NCBI GenBank assembly: GCA_965153455.1
Contig: OZ234497.1
Coordinates: 7,688,001 to 7,752,000, forward strand
Length of the DNA stretch: 64,000 nt
Direction: 5' to 3'
Origin: Sphagnum compactum
Taxonomy: Eukaryota > Bryophyta > Sphagnopsida > Sphagnales
The notes beneath the pieces are model-generated. The model was not told the origin of the DNA, searched no databases, and was given only the letters and a program-made list of their open reading frames with translations. Shown piece by piece: positions 22,595-34,556 of the stretch. The first letter of the stretch is position 1; each line of letters starts with the position of its first letter. The position numbers were made by a program, and so were the translations under genes.

Positions 22595-23326
22595 CAGTGT
22601 TGTGCCGGGTAAGTGTCAATAGCCATATATACGGCATGTAAATCCAGTGCAAGTATAAATGATTTACTCTTACACTTCCAAATTTCTTACACTTACACTT
22701 ATCCTGTTGCAATGTATATATATATGTTTTACACTTACACAAGGCCACTGCAAATATTTGTCACATACACTTTACACCGCCCAAAACATTTTAGTGTAAA
22801 TACTAAAATTATTTGTAAAGTCACCCTGTCTTTGGGCCTCCTTTCACCCCAAATCCTTCTTTCATAGGTATCCATAAAGTAAGGAAACTTACTAGATCTC
22901 GGAATGAAATGCTGAAAATCAGCATTTAATGCACAAGGTTCAAGACTAATTATAATGGCTTTACAAGTAGGAGCTGTAATGGAGGCGCTAAGAAAAAGGA
23001 GAGACAGAGTGAAACTCAGCTCACCACAAAAACTGAGGTCCCCCACCCTTGGATGAATGCTGATGTTTTTTATTTTTTGGAATCTCCTCAAGTAAAAATC
23101 ACATTTTTAATATTGTTATGTATTTACTGTTTTTATAGAGCCACGTAAAATCATATAAACATATATATTTTTAAATTTACATTATTTTATCGGACTGCAT
23201 AAAACTATATAAATAAATTTATTTTGCCACTTACACTGTTTTACACGGCATAAAATAAATTTACATGGTTTTACATTTACACTTACATCGAGTGTAAGTC
23301 CCAAACCATTTACACGCACAATACTG
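22595..23326. mobile_element. hAT-type MITE, 732 bp, with 8-bp target duplication
   Basis: Terminal inverted repeats CAGTGTTGTGCC (left) and CAGTATTGTGCG (right, on the other strand) match the hAT pattern. The 8-bp flanks GTGTGGAC (22,587-22,594) and GTCTGGAC (23,327-23,334) agree at seven of eight bases, as expected for an aged hAT target duplication. Subterminal regions are full of TTACACT/AGTGTAA motifs in both orientations, typical of hAT transposase binding regions. No transposase frame is present. Confidence 0.82.
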
Positions 23327-24499
23327 GTCTGGACTGCACCGACTGGGGTGGGTGGTTTTTGTTGTTGACAAAGAGGAGAAAGTGATTCCTGCATGCTACA
23401 TATTGCACTTTGTTTGGAGGGATTCTGGAGCACTTGAAGTGCAATCTGACGAATATTCCATAACTTCCGTGTACAGTAAAGCCCTGCACACAAGGGGGAG
23501 CTGAACCTGGGCCCCAATGCAGTAAAGTCAGGTCCCCCAGAGCTTTACAAGCATTGATTTTGTTTTTGGCAAAAAATTGTCAAAAAGCGACCTAAAGAAT
23601 CTGGGAGCAACCTCCCCAAAGGAAATTTTTTAAGAGGTCTTTGCCATATTTGAGATTTTTAAAATACTGACATCACTAGTGTGATCACTTAAAGATCAAC
23701 AAGTGTTGTTAAAAAAACATTGTTCAAGTAGCGATGAACCTGAAGGGTGCATCCCTAAAAGCACAATGTTGCTAGCCGTTTAGTGGTTTCATTTCAGAAC
23801 GATCACAACCATTTGATTCATGAAATGCTTTGCATCTAATGGTTGAAGAATGCCAAGGTTATAGACCTAACAAGGAAGATGTGAATTTGTAACCAAGAAT
23901 GGTTGGCCACTAGAGGCTAGGACAACAATGGCTTGCAAACCGGGAATCGTAATGGCTTGTTCCAAAATCCAAACATGTGAGTCGTGCAAGTGAGCAACAA
24001 CTTGGAAGCGTGCAATAATGAACACTGGAGTTCGCGAATCGTACCGTGCAACTTGTAGTTTGCAAATTGTCTACACATTGTTATTCATTCAAAGTTCAAG
24101 TGCGTTTTGCTATTTGTAATGCATTTAAAATTACAACTCACAAGATTTAAAAACCAGACTTAGAAGCTCCATCATGAACTATGATTTTTTTAATCCAAAT
24201 TTTGTAGATGTCATTTTGATTAGGAATTGAAACTTGTTGATTCAAGTAGACATTGTGCTTGAACATCTATTCAAAGTTTTAGATGAATCATGGACCTACG
24301 AGTTGTGACATCTTCAAGTGTGCCATGCATTAAGTGTTCAAGGTTTATCACATGTAAAGTGTTCAAGGTTTGTGAATTGTCACTCAAACACATGATCACA
24401 AATTCACAATATAGGTTCATGACTTTTTTTCATTGTTTGCATTTTTTTATGATTCTAGAATTTGTAATGCATAATCAGTTTGGAGAAAAATGTATGAGT

Positions 24500-24645
24500 A
24501 ATCAATTTCTTGCTAGTTGGATTTTGTATAATCAATTTCTTGCCATCTAGACTCTATTGAACCAGTTTCTTATTGTCTAAACTTTACAGAATCAATTTCT
24601 TGTTATTTGGATTGTGTCAAATCAATTTCTTACTAGTAAAATAAA
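24500..24645. repeat. 30-bp tandem repeat, five units
   Basis: AATCAATTTCTT (one copy AACCAGTTTCTT) recurs at exactly 30-bp steps starting at 24,500, 24,530, 24,560, 24,590 and 24,620, followed by a more variable half. Inside the 3.8-kb inverted-repeat element. Confidence 0.85.
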
Positions 24646-25811
24646 TTTCATGTTATATGTCTTCATTTTTGAATGTTTTTTGAACTTGTAATTTGCAAAT
24701 CAATCAAAGATACAAAAATATGGGGGCAATTGAAGCTTGATATGTGGGCAATCAAATTTTGATGGGGAAGTTGTAAAACATCATCACATTCTAGATCATG
24801 ATTCCATAAAACATTTCCTAGTTTTTTTTCAAGTGAAACTTGGTTATACATTTTTTTTGTTATTTTTTTGGTTGTTTTTGTATGAAACTTTTTTTGGTCA
24901 AGTTTTTCAAATGAATTTAATGTGCCATGGCCTCTACAAAGCTTCCATCAAACTTCAAGTATAAAGCCTTGTTTGGTTCAAGTTTTCTACATTGCCTTCA
25001 AAACCTATTGCTAATGAATCACCTGTAATCTAATGACTTTTGTTTCCTCAAAAAAAAAAGCGATAAATTATTCCATTTTTATATTTATTTTTCACATTTG
25101 TGCAAAATTTCAAACCAAAAAAAAAAAGGACTCATCATGACATGTGCATTTGAATGCTTTCAATCACATAGTCACATTTTCAAAAAAATACATGTATTTT
25201 TAATGGGTGCCATAACCATTGTTGGAGAAAGTAGTTTCATATTTAGTTTTGTGAGTTATGGATTGGTGACAAAGTCACTTGGGGTTGGGTGCACATTTGA
25301 GGAGGTGACACAGCGAACAAACTGTCAAAAGATGAATGTGAATATTTTTACAATCAAATTAGGATGAATCATCTGACCTAGTTTCTAGGGTGCAAAATCC
25401 CTTGAAGCTGCTAGACTCTATAATGATTCTCAACACAATACCCCCGCCTTACAAGGCAGGGCCAATAAAGCTTTGCAGGGTTTTGATGATCTTTGCCTTC
25501 TTCGATGACCAGCTCCAGTCTGTTATTCTTTTTGTTCGTCAGCAGCTTTGCAGGACAAGCTGGGTTTCGTTAATCAACCTCACTGCTTTGGGGGCGTTCC
25601 TCCTGCGTAGAGCAGCTGGAGTTCTTTACATTTCTTCGTTTTCGCTCCAGTACAGAAGAAGCAAATTGTTTTTTTTTTTTGGTTGAGTTTCGTACCTTAC
25701 ATGCTTTTCGGCCGTCGTACAAACTTGCCCGACACTTCTTAACCTTGTCCTTCATTTCTAGATCTCTCCCCGATCTCTCACGTTCAAACCAAGGTGCAAA
25801 CTCGTCTGGCA

Positions 25812-28800
25812 ATGGAGTTTGGAAAGAACAAAGGAACGCATCCGGCAACGGCGTTTGATCATACAGGAAAGCGTCTGACAATCCTCAGCATTGATGGAGG
25901 CGGGGTTCGCGGTATTATCCCTGCCAAAATTCTCGAAGCGCTTCAAGGTTATCTAAAGGTAAAATTTTTTGGCGCCCATCCAGCTCAGAAATGTAGATTT
26001 TTCACCCATCCCACACATCCAAAAAACTGGCAATTCCAGTATGTTGCGTCTGCTCTGACCTCAGGATTCTCATCCCTGTGACATCGATCCTACTCCACAG
26101 AGCTCCATTTAGCTCCACAAGTATTGCCAAGTCCTTGAAAATAGTTAAACTCTAACATTCATCAGAGTATTTTCACGTCATCTGTGCCAGGCAGTAGCAT
26201 GCGTGTTTCTAGCAGGATAATGGTTCCAGGTGATAGAGCTAGCAGGCAAGCAGTTTGGGTTCCAATTCCATGGTTTGCATGCAATTTAGCTATATTGCAT
26301 GGTGAAGCGAATATACTAGTCGACTTTGTTGTGAATAGTGGAAGTCAATGTTGTCTCCACCAGGGGACAAACATTGCGTGGTCACTTATTGCTTGGTATT
26401 ATGCACTTCAGCGACTAGGTACGTCACGTCAGAACTAAAATTTATGAGGCCTGCAATAGTGGGATGAAACACTCGAATGAAGTGATGATGCTTGTTGGCA
26501 GCCGGTGTTCAATTTCATTCTAGTTTTGTTTCATAACTTAGTGCGAAGCTTGAATTCTTGAGGAAACTGACAGGGGTCTGCTACATCGGGTTGTTGGCAT
26601 GGTTGGGAATAGGAACTGGACACTGGGGAACATCATCTATGGGAGTACTTTGATATGATTGCAGGGACCAGCACTGGAGGTCTCATCACAGCCATGATCA
26701 CCACCCCCAACGCCGACTATCCGCAACTTCCTACTTGCGATGCAACGCAGGTCGTAGAGTTCTTTAGGACAGATGCCCCCAAGATCTTCCGAGCAACATT
26801 TACGTAAAGCATCTCACAGACCCGCCTCTGATCATTTATCGTCAGCAAGCATCAAGCTTGACGTTGAAGCTCACGATTTTACTGCTTTCTAAGAGCGTCT
26901 TGACAAATTGTGTGCATTGAAAAGTGGACAACTAGGTTCCCTGGTTGTCTAGCATGCGTAACTTATAAGGGGTTTTCCAGTCCTTGCAAGAAATTGAACA
27001 CCAAATTGCAGCTCTGATTACATGTCTACTAGAAGATCATGTCCATGTCCACAAGTATGCATTGCCCTAGCAGGCGGTGAAGGTCAGAAACTTTAAGCTG
27101 TATAATGTGCCTGGCAACAACAGCTGAACCTTCACTCAATTTCTCACTAATTTACAGCGCAGAATTCTCAACTGTGCGAATTGAGGGTATGTCATTGCAG
27201 GAATAAGTGCCGTCTTCGTTGGCTTTTGGAGGGATTTGCATCACTTCTCGGTTCTATATATAGTGCCAGACCATTGGAGGATCTGCTGCTCGCGACGTTC
27301 CGTAATGCGTGTCTGTCTGAAGCTCTCACCTCTGTCATCATCCCAGCTTTTGACACCCGCGATCAGGTTCCAGTCTTCTTCTCTAACCTTCAGGTACTAT
27401 TTCTCCTTCTCACGCTAAGCAGGTAGCCTGCTCCTAGTAAGACCCTGGTCCAAGTCCCAGATGCTTCAAGTTGCTGTCAAGAGGATCTTGGGGCTGTAAG
27501 ATGTAATCATGTAGTGATGAAGATGATACATACTGGGTCCCTTATGTCACAGAACCTTCTCCTATAACATCTAACCTATGTGTGCAAAGTGACGAATCCT
27601 GAATGTTTAGAAATTTGTTCAGACTACCAGAGAGAGTTTTCAGGTGTTGATGTGATCTTATGACGATGGATCTTGGGTTCTGATCGTGCTGCAGGGCGTC
27701 GATGAAGCAAACCCACTTTATAATGTACATGTGAAGGATGCGTGTCGGGCTACAACAGCAGTTCCCATATTCTTTCCTCCTGCACGCTTCAAAGACCAAA
27801 ACCAACCTGGCAGGTCAAAAGTGTTCAACGTGATTGACGGAGGAATAGCTGTCAACGATCCGGTTGGTTTCTCTTCATCCCATTTTCTTCAATTTTTACT
27901 ACCTATGAATATTCGTCATTCTCAAAAGCTTCTCCTCTCATATATAAATGCATCGATTTTAAGAATCTGAGATATTCAGCTTGGCCCTGGGCTTTGTGTA
28001 TCAATAGATTTTTCTCTGGTGCCCTCATGGATCTGGAACCCATGTTGATCAGGATTTCTGTTCAGCGTTGCAATTTGTTTATCTGGTTTTTCTATACCAT
28101 CATTATCATCTTCTGCAACAAGAACATGGTAGAGCTCATCGGTATTCTTGGATAATGTGTTACCAGACCTTTGTGGCAGTCACACAAGCAATCGTGCAAG
28201 AGCGACAAGCAATCGAACAAGACAATATACAAATCACGGTCGAGCTAGAAAAAATCAAGGGACAAGCAAGCGAGGCAGAGCAACAAACAATCAAGGAGTG
28301 CCTACAAAAAAACATGAAAGAGCGATCACGGGATTGTACGGTTCGTATTTCAACCTTCGTTGAGCAAAGACTTCCTCTTGGCTTTTTGGGACTTGAATGT
28401 CTTCAAATGGGGTCTATGACAATTGCACATCTTCATTAAATCCATTTTGTGCTAACCGGGATTTGATATCCTGGTCATGTGTCTTTGTTTTCCTCAGGAC
28501 TTCAGCAATGTTTTGGTGCTGTCTCTGGGAACAGGGCAGCATCGAATGCGCTTCCTTGCAAACCCACATTGGAGTTCTGTACAGTGGCTGCTAAATCGTT
28601 CGGGATCACCCTTGCTTAGCAGCTTTCTTTTGGCGAGTGAAGATATGGTAGAGTACTATACCTCCATGATATTCGACCCGCATAAATCTGGTCGCCATTA
28701 CCTTCGAATCCAGGTACCGCTCCTTTAATGAATATACGTTTGTGGATCTCTTTATATTGTGCTTACTCAGCCTTGGGATTAGCTTTGCTAAGCTGCGTTT

Positions 28801-28996
28801 GCCGTTGAGCTGTGTTGCACAGACCGAGTTGTCGGAATCTGAATTCTTGAAAATAGATGACGGGACAAAAGAAAACTTGAAGCAGCTGGAGTTGGCAGAA
28901 GAAGAACTCGTCCGATTCCATAACGTCTCCAGACGCAACTTTGCTCCTCGGACGCCTGAGGACGAAACCGATTGCCGAAAAGCACTTTATAGGTAG
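25812..28996 (+). CDS. Patatin-like phospholipase
   Basis: Lipid acyl hydrolase of the patatin family (Ser-Asp dyad), releasing fatty acids from membrane glycerolipids. Exons: 25,812-25,958, 26,613-26,803, 27,201-27,393, 27,695-27,862, 28,167-28,340, 28,498-28,713 and 28,823-28,996. All have GT-AG borders and matching phases, giving 1,263 nt or 420 residues, the normal family length. Key elements: oxyanion-hole DGGGVRG (residues 28-34), nucleophile elbow GTSTGG (67-72, Ser69), and DGG (Asp225 as catalytic Asp). Later conserved blocks are VLVLSLGTG and YLRIQ. There is no signal peptide, so a soluble cytosolic or membrane-associated enzyme is likely. The fifth exon carries an unusually long Gln/Glu/Lys-rich helical stretch before the SLGTG block. 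The ATG at 25,812 is the first in frame; the frame upstream is open only from non-ATG codons. It appears intact. Confidence 0.95.
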
Positions 28997-31599
28997 CATG
29001 AACATTAACACATCTGAAATTTTTTTGGAACATTTCTGAGCTCCACACAAGTATTTTGGGAACCTTGTCAGCCAATAGGTTAAGCCGGTGCTAGTCTATG
29101 AGAATTAAATGGTGTGTCTCAGACAACATGCACAATTCAGAAATAAGTGTGACATGGGGTCTACAATAAAAATCTTTGGATTTTAAAGTAAGCAGTAGCC
29201 TGTTGCCTTCCCCCCTCGTACTAGTTTTGTTGGAATTTGTCCATGTCAACCTTCAAGTAGCCGGTTTGCTTTAGGGTGAAAAAACACCCTACCGTTCCAC
29301 TTGCTGGCAGACATGAGGTCAGTTTTTTCTTTCTCTCTTGATGTTGAGTAAATATCAACCTTGTGTGGATGCTGGCGGACAGTTTTGCTAGGTTGTTGGT
29401 TGAAGAACGGCTCAAACTGGTCCACTCTGGTGAGGGAGAAAGCAGCCGCAGTGTAAAATTACGTGGAGAATTTGGCCGAACACGTAGAAGAATCCCTCGC
29501 GATGAAAACCGAGGGCCGGATATAGACCAACTGAGGGTTGGTTGGTTTTGTTTAGTGATGACAGAAGCTATAGTGGCCTTTGTGTATTGTGCCTGCTTGT
29601 TTTTTTTACTATTGCAGGATATATATGGTGTGGTTTCTAAATTTGTGAATTTTGGAGTGTTGCTCATAAAGAGGAGGATGGGGCTTTTGAGCTAAGTTTT
29701 GGAGGACGCTGTTTATGGAGCGGATGGGGCCATTGCTATTTGAAGGGTTGCAAGTTCTCTGCTGAGCGGAGAAATCTCAGTGTGTGTGTTTTTTTTTTGG
29801 GGGCTTTTGAAGGTGTTGAAAGGAAACTCTTGGAAAAGATAATGATGGAGGAAACATGTGGGCATTGTACTCAGATTCTTAGCTAGGTGTAGTTGTCGGT
29901 TTGAACTTCTCTTCTGTTCACATTTGTTTAATGCTGCACATATGAGTCAACAGAAGGTGAATGAATAGGACCAGCAATAGCTCAGGGGTCGCTCCAAGGA
30001 ATTGATGAAAGGCTCAAGGGGTTTGGGGATAGATTTTTATGGCATAAAGTTGTGATCCTTTCTGTCATTGTTATGTTGTCTTTGTTCTGAGGCTGGGGAG
30101 AGAGAGAGTGCCCTCATAAGTGGGAGCTCCGGAGTGAGACCTTGTTCTGGGAAATTGTTTCCAAGGTCAAACAGTTCAGTGATACCAGAAGTCCGTCTTA
30201 GCTCTGTTTTCTGCCGAAGCCAATTATCTGCCTTAAATTCTTATTTCAAGTCCAAGGTTATTGGTTTTTCTACTGTGGATTGTGTTTTATCTTGTGATGT
30301 TGAGAAGTGTTGTTTTGTGGACATATGGGGACAAGTTTATGGGAGCTGGGGAGTGTGTATGATCATGACTAAGGTTGCCATAAAAAGGATCTGTGGTGCT
30401 CAAGAGAGTGAAATTGGAGAGTTCTGATCTTTGGAGGCCCATAGGTTAGCAATTTAGTCTTGTTTTTGAAAAATAGAAGCTTTGTGGTTCTGCTCTTAGG
30501 TTGCAGACATTGTGTATAAACTTTAATATCTGTATTTCATCACTCATTTACGAATACAGTGGGAGATTTTGGGCCCCTGTCTTGTTTGTTACTCCTGCCT
30601 TGAGAACATGGTATATTATATATACTCAAGATCACATGTACAAATTCGCACATACTCCAGTCGTCAAACCCTATTTACCCTAAACCCTATAATGGGGGGG
30701 CGATTAGGTGAACGTTTTGAATGGATGGGGGATGGAGGGGAATGAAAATCTCCATGTGCGTGTGTGTGTGGGCACGCCCCTGTTTTTTTTGGTCATATGA
30801 AGAACTCATGTCTGCTAACATTTATTTCTTTGGTTTATAGAATTCTTATATTTGGACTCCCAATGTTGTTTGTTTACTGGAATTCTTTTGTACTCGCATT
30901 TGGGGCTGTTGAAAAAGATTCCATATTTGGTGACCTTGGAGGAAATTAAAAATCTGCAGAGGTAACAACACCACCAGAACATGCTCCCAACTTGCAAGAC
31001 TAAAATGGAATCTAAAAGAAGGAAAAGTTGCTGCAGACGTTGCCAACTTCCTAGGCTGAAATATGTAAGGAGAATAGAAGGAAAAGGTTTAGGCCATGAT
31101 TCTGATCTTCATATGTTGCAATTCTCTCCATTCATAGTCTCATTTTTCACCTAGTGTGCCCCAGCCTTTGTGTGTTGGTCCAAGTGCAATCATCTTCCAC
31201 ACTCTGGGGGATAGAACTTTCCCAAAAAAAACCTTTCCAAGGGTCTAATTAGGCTTTTTTTTTGGGTTAATTTTGTGAGGTAAATGGATTTGCAATCATC
31301 CAGAAAAGGACTTAGCCAAATTTAGCTACTGGTCACAAAGAAAAGTAAAATTTTCAAACCCTATTATATATTGGCAACATGCTGTACATATAGTCTAAAC
31401 ATGGTGATATCAACTGTTTTTCCTTAAAATAGGGCAAATTTGTACAAGTCTCAATTGTGTTTTTACGTCACCAAGTGATGAAATTTCACAACCAAAACAA
31501 ACAACTTGGCTCTAGTGGACACCACCCTTCATAAAACCCATATGTGAAAATCTATTTATTAAGGAAGGTTGTTTGTTTGTTTTGTTTCTCATGTTGACA
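28997..31599. other. Intergenic, no recognised gene
   Basis: This holds the 3' region of the patatin gene and unassigned DNA. A + frame at 29,363-29,695 starts with an Arg/Glu-rich segment and ends hydrophobic; another lies at 30,068-30,427. Neither matches a family I know nor shows a clear exon pattern. A telomere-like CCCTAAACCCTA occurs near 30,678. Confidence 0.4.
29164..29169 (+). promoter_or_regulatory. Candidate poly(A) signal of the patatin gene
   Basis: AATAAA about 170 bp after the patatin stop codon, in otherwise T-rich sequence. Plant poly(A) signals are loose, so this is only a plausible site. Confidence 0.35.
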
Positions 31600-31785
31600 T
31601 CTCCCAAACCCCATCCCCACCCCCTTCGCAACCCTCGCACTTGGTATTGTTGGAAAGCCCTTGATGAATATAGGTGCATCAAGGTTGTTTTGTAATGTTT
31701 AGACCCACAATGGAAAGTTATTGAATGTTGAAAAACTTTGTCAAACAAAATTCAACAAAATCAAAATAAGAATGCGAGACATGTT
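31600..31785. repeat. Dispersed repeat, copy 1
   Basis: About 185 bp also found in the same orientation at 47,405-47,590. Shared blocks include TTGGTATTGTTGGAAAGCCC, then TTGA...TGCATCAAGGTTGTTTT and CAACAAAATCAAAA. Confidence 0.7.
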
Positions 31786-34408
31786 CTTATATTAATTTAC
31801 AATACTAAGTTCCTCATTTGTGAGATAAAGAAAATATATTAAGTGTATCACAATGCATTAATACTATAGAATCATAAAGCAATGTAGAAATCTAATGGAA
31901 ATTACCTTGTATTCTTCACATGTTCACACCTTGAGAACATCCGTGGTACTATCAACATATACCTTTACATGTACGTGTGATTTAACTCATTGTGCAATAT
32001 ATCTTGTAATGTAGTAATGGTTTTATGTGTTAACTAAATAGATATTTACAATTTCAACTATACTTACATTGGTGTGAAAAATTTTGAATAGGACTATTAG
32101 GCATTTGAAGGTTATTTTATTTATCTAATATATGTTTCTTGGACAAAGATTGAAGGAAGAAAAGCCACAACATGGGGTGATGTAACAAGCTCACAATTTT
32201 GAGTACTTGGATGTTTGTAAATACAATTTGTAACTTTTGTTAGACTTTTCCCTTGATGCTATTGGAAAACTTTGCATGTTCAAATTGATTTCCAGATGAT
32301 AGGATAATAGAAGGAACATTGTTATAGAATATTTACCCTAAGACAGCTATGGGTGACCCAAATTTTTTTTATCAAACTTGATTAGCCTATCACATGTCCT
32401 ATTATGAGTATATGCAATTGTTGTATGGATGCAACACATCCTTTGAACTAGGATTGTTGAGGGGTGAACAAAGCCAAACATTCAAATGGGAATTTAATAA
32501 TGAATTGCAAGAATTCTTTTCAAATTAAAAGGGTTTGATTAAGGAGGTAGACTAAGGATTCACAAGTTCTTAGACTTGTGGACATGGGACTCAAAGCCCA
32601 ACCCAACACCATAAGATTTAATCAACTCAACATATCTGAAGTCCCAACTTCAGAAGTTCAATAACCAGGATAGTAGCTACTATCAACTAGCTACATATTT
32701 ATATATCGTGAATGCTAATGGATAAGTCGCATGAATTGTAAAGCTGCAATTCACTATATATACGGTGCAACTCATTGCAACTCAATGGCAGTGCTCTGTT
32801 AAAACAACTCATTTTTAACTACTATGCAACTCCATTATATTTACACCCATGATGTCATGTTGATGTCATTAATTGTCATCCATCTATTAAAATTTGACAT
32901 GTGGCACTATGAAGATTTCTAGACATAATTTTTTTTTCAAAATATTGACTTCCATCATCCATTATGATTATTAATGATGGTTCGAAATTGTGACATGTGG
33001 CATAATAAAAATAAATGCCACAAGGCATATTAATTATATTTTGAAAAAATAAATAAATATTAGTGACTAAAGAGGTCATACATAACCATAAGTAAGTAGG
33101 TAGGTTGGTAGATTTTAGGAGCTTATACATACCTATGTACTTACTTAGGACCTGGTTACATACCTAAATAGGTAAATAGGTAAGAAAGCACAAGATTAAG
33201 TGAATTACAGAATAACCATGAAAATATATATTTTTAATTCTATGTTTTGCTTTTAGGGTTAAGTTTTTGAATTCATCCCAAAATGGCACATGTATTTGAA
33301 TGTGAAAACTAAGAAAACATGCCTTCTTTATTCAAAGGTAAAACTTATTGGTTAAATATTTAAGTTGTTACTTAATTACAAATTGAGTTGTAATTATAGA
33401 AAGATTTTCCCACATGTTTTGTGCTTGTTTTTCATTATGTAAGTTATTCAATTAAATTATTAATTACGTGATAATTAAATATGCAAATAAATCATTTCAT
33501 ATTTAATGATTTGAAATAGTGATTTGAATTATTTATTTTGTTCAGATAATTAGTTATCAAAATAGTTTATTTGATTTTATGAAAAATAATTATCTGAAAC
33601 ATAAATTTTTTGAATTAAATATATGATAATTCATTATTTGGATTAATTATTTGAATTAACTAACCAATGATCTAATTATCTAAATTGATTAATCTACTTC
33701 AAATAATTATAATTAGTTAGATCATGAATTAGGACAATTAATATCAAATGATTAATTATTTTATTTAATTAGATGTTTTTAATTAATCTATCTAATTTAT
33801 TTTTATTTATTTCAAATATTTAATTATCTGACTTCATATAATTTATTATCAGTTTAATTAGTTATTCATAATAATTAAGTAAATTAAATATTAATTAATA
33901 ATTAATAACTAATTAATTATAGGAAACTAATTGATTACTAAATATTAAATATTAAATATGAATTTGGGTAGAAATCATCAAGGTATAAATAGATATATCC
34001 ATACGTACACTAAATTGAATTTTAAATGTAATATACACATTGTTTTTATTATCACATTTAAATTCATTATACATATCCAAATAATTAGTTAGTTGAAAAA
34101 TTTACTTAATTAATGAGTTGGTAATTATGATGAATTAATAATTATTCAAAATAATTGATCTAATTTATTTTGAAATATCCCCAACTTTGATAAATATTTA
34201 TCTAATTATTATTATTAATTCATTCATTTTGTAATTAATGTAAATTAATTACATGAATTACACTTATTCATTCATATTAATAATCAATTATTTAATATAA
34301 TCAATAAGTTCATAATAAGTAAGTGTATTAAACATAATTAATATTTAATAATCAGATTATTGAAACAATAATTGTTTATAAAACATTACATATCAATATG
34401 TATCCTTC
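31786..34408. other. AT-rich gene desert
   Basis: No gene seen. About 33,420-34,380 is almost pure TTAATTA/AATTAAT low-complexity DNA. TGCAACT motifs cluster at about 32,740-32,830 and a CCTA/TAGG-rich stretch lies at about 33,090-33,185. Confidence 0.6.
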
Positions 34409-34556
34409 ACTACAACAAAAGGTGTCCCTGTACGCCAAGTGATTTCACTGGATTTTGAGTGAATTCACTGGTTGTAATGAATGGGGACCAGTGAAGAAGT
34501 AGTGAATTCACAGTTTAGTGAACGGGGACTAGTGAACTGCACCCACATTTTGTAGT
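34409..34556. mobile_element. Small inverted-repeat element with CACTACAACAAAA end
   Basis: The left tip CACTACAACAAAAGGTG is mirrored by CACATTTTGTAGTA at the right end. The 150-bp interior repeats AGTGAATTCACT-like palindromes and GGGGACCAGTGA/GGGGACTAGTGA, so the whole can fold back. CACTACAAxAAAA tips are common in plant CACTA- and related MITEs. No target duplication was identified. Confidence 0.6.

Larger units (their letters stand above)
21649..25469. mobile_element. 3.8-kb element with inverted ends of about 430 bp
   Basis: The left arm (21,649 to about 22,080) is the imperfect reverse complement of the right arm (about 25,010-25,469). Both tips read TTTATTGGCCCTGCCTTGTA followed by AGGC, then share a long series of blocks (ATTGTGTTGAGAATCATTAT, CACTTGAGTGCAC-like, TTGAAATTTTGCACAAATGTG). 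The interior holds no recognisable transposase, so it would be non-autonomous; long arms recall MULE or foldback elements. I found no target-site duplication, so the exact borders are unsure. A nested hAT-like MITE lies at 22,595-23,326. Confidence 0.65.

Noticed and set aside
22735-23091. 118-codon minus frame within the hAT MITE
   Set aside because: No transposase motif and no family match; a chance frame in the MITE interior.
24500-24645. CRISPR-like regular repeat
   Set aside because: 30-bp period with no unique spacers, within plant nuclear transposon-type DNA; it is a plain tandem repeat.
21649-25469. Reading the long inverted ends as retrotransposon LTRs
   Set aside because: LTRs are direct repeats; these arms are inverted and no reverse transcriptase or integrase lies between them.
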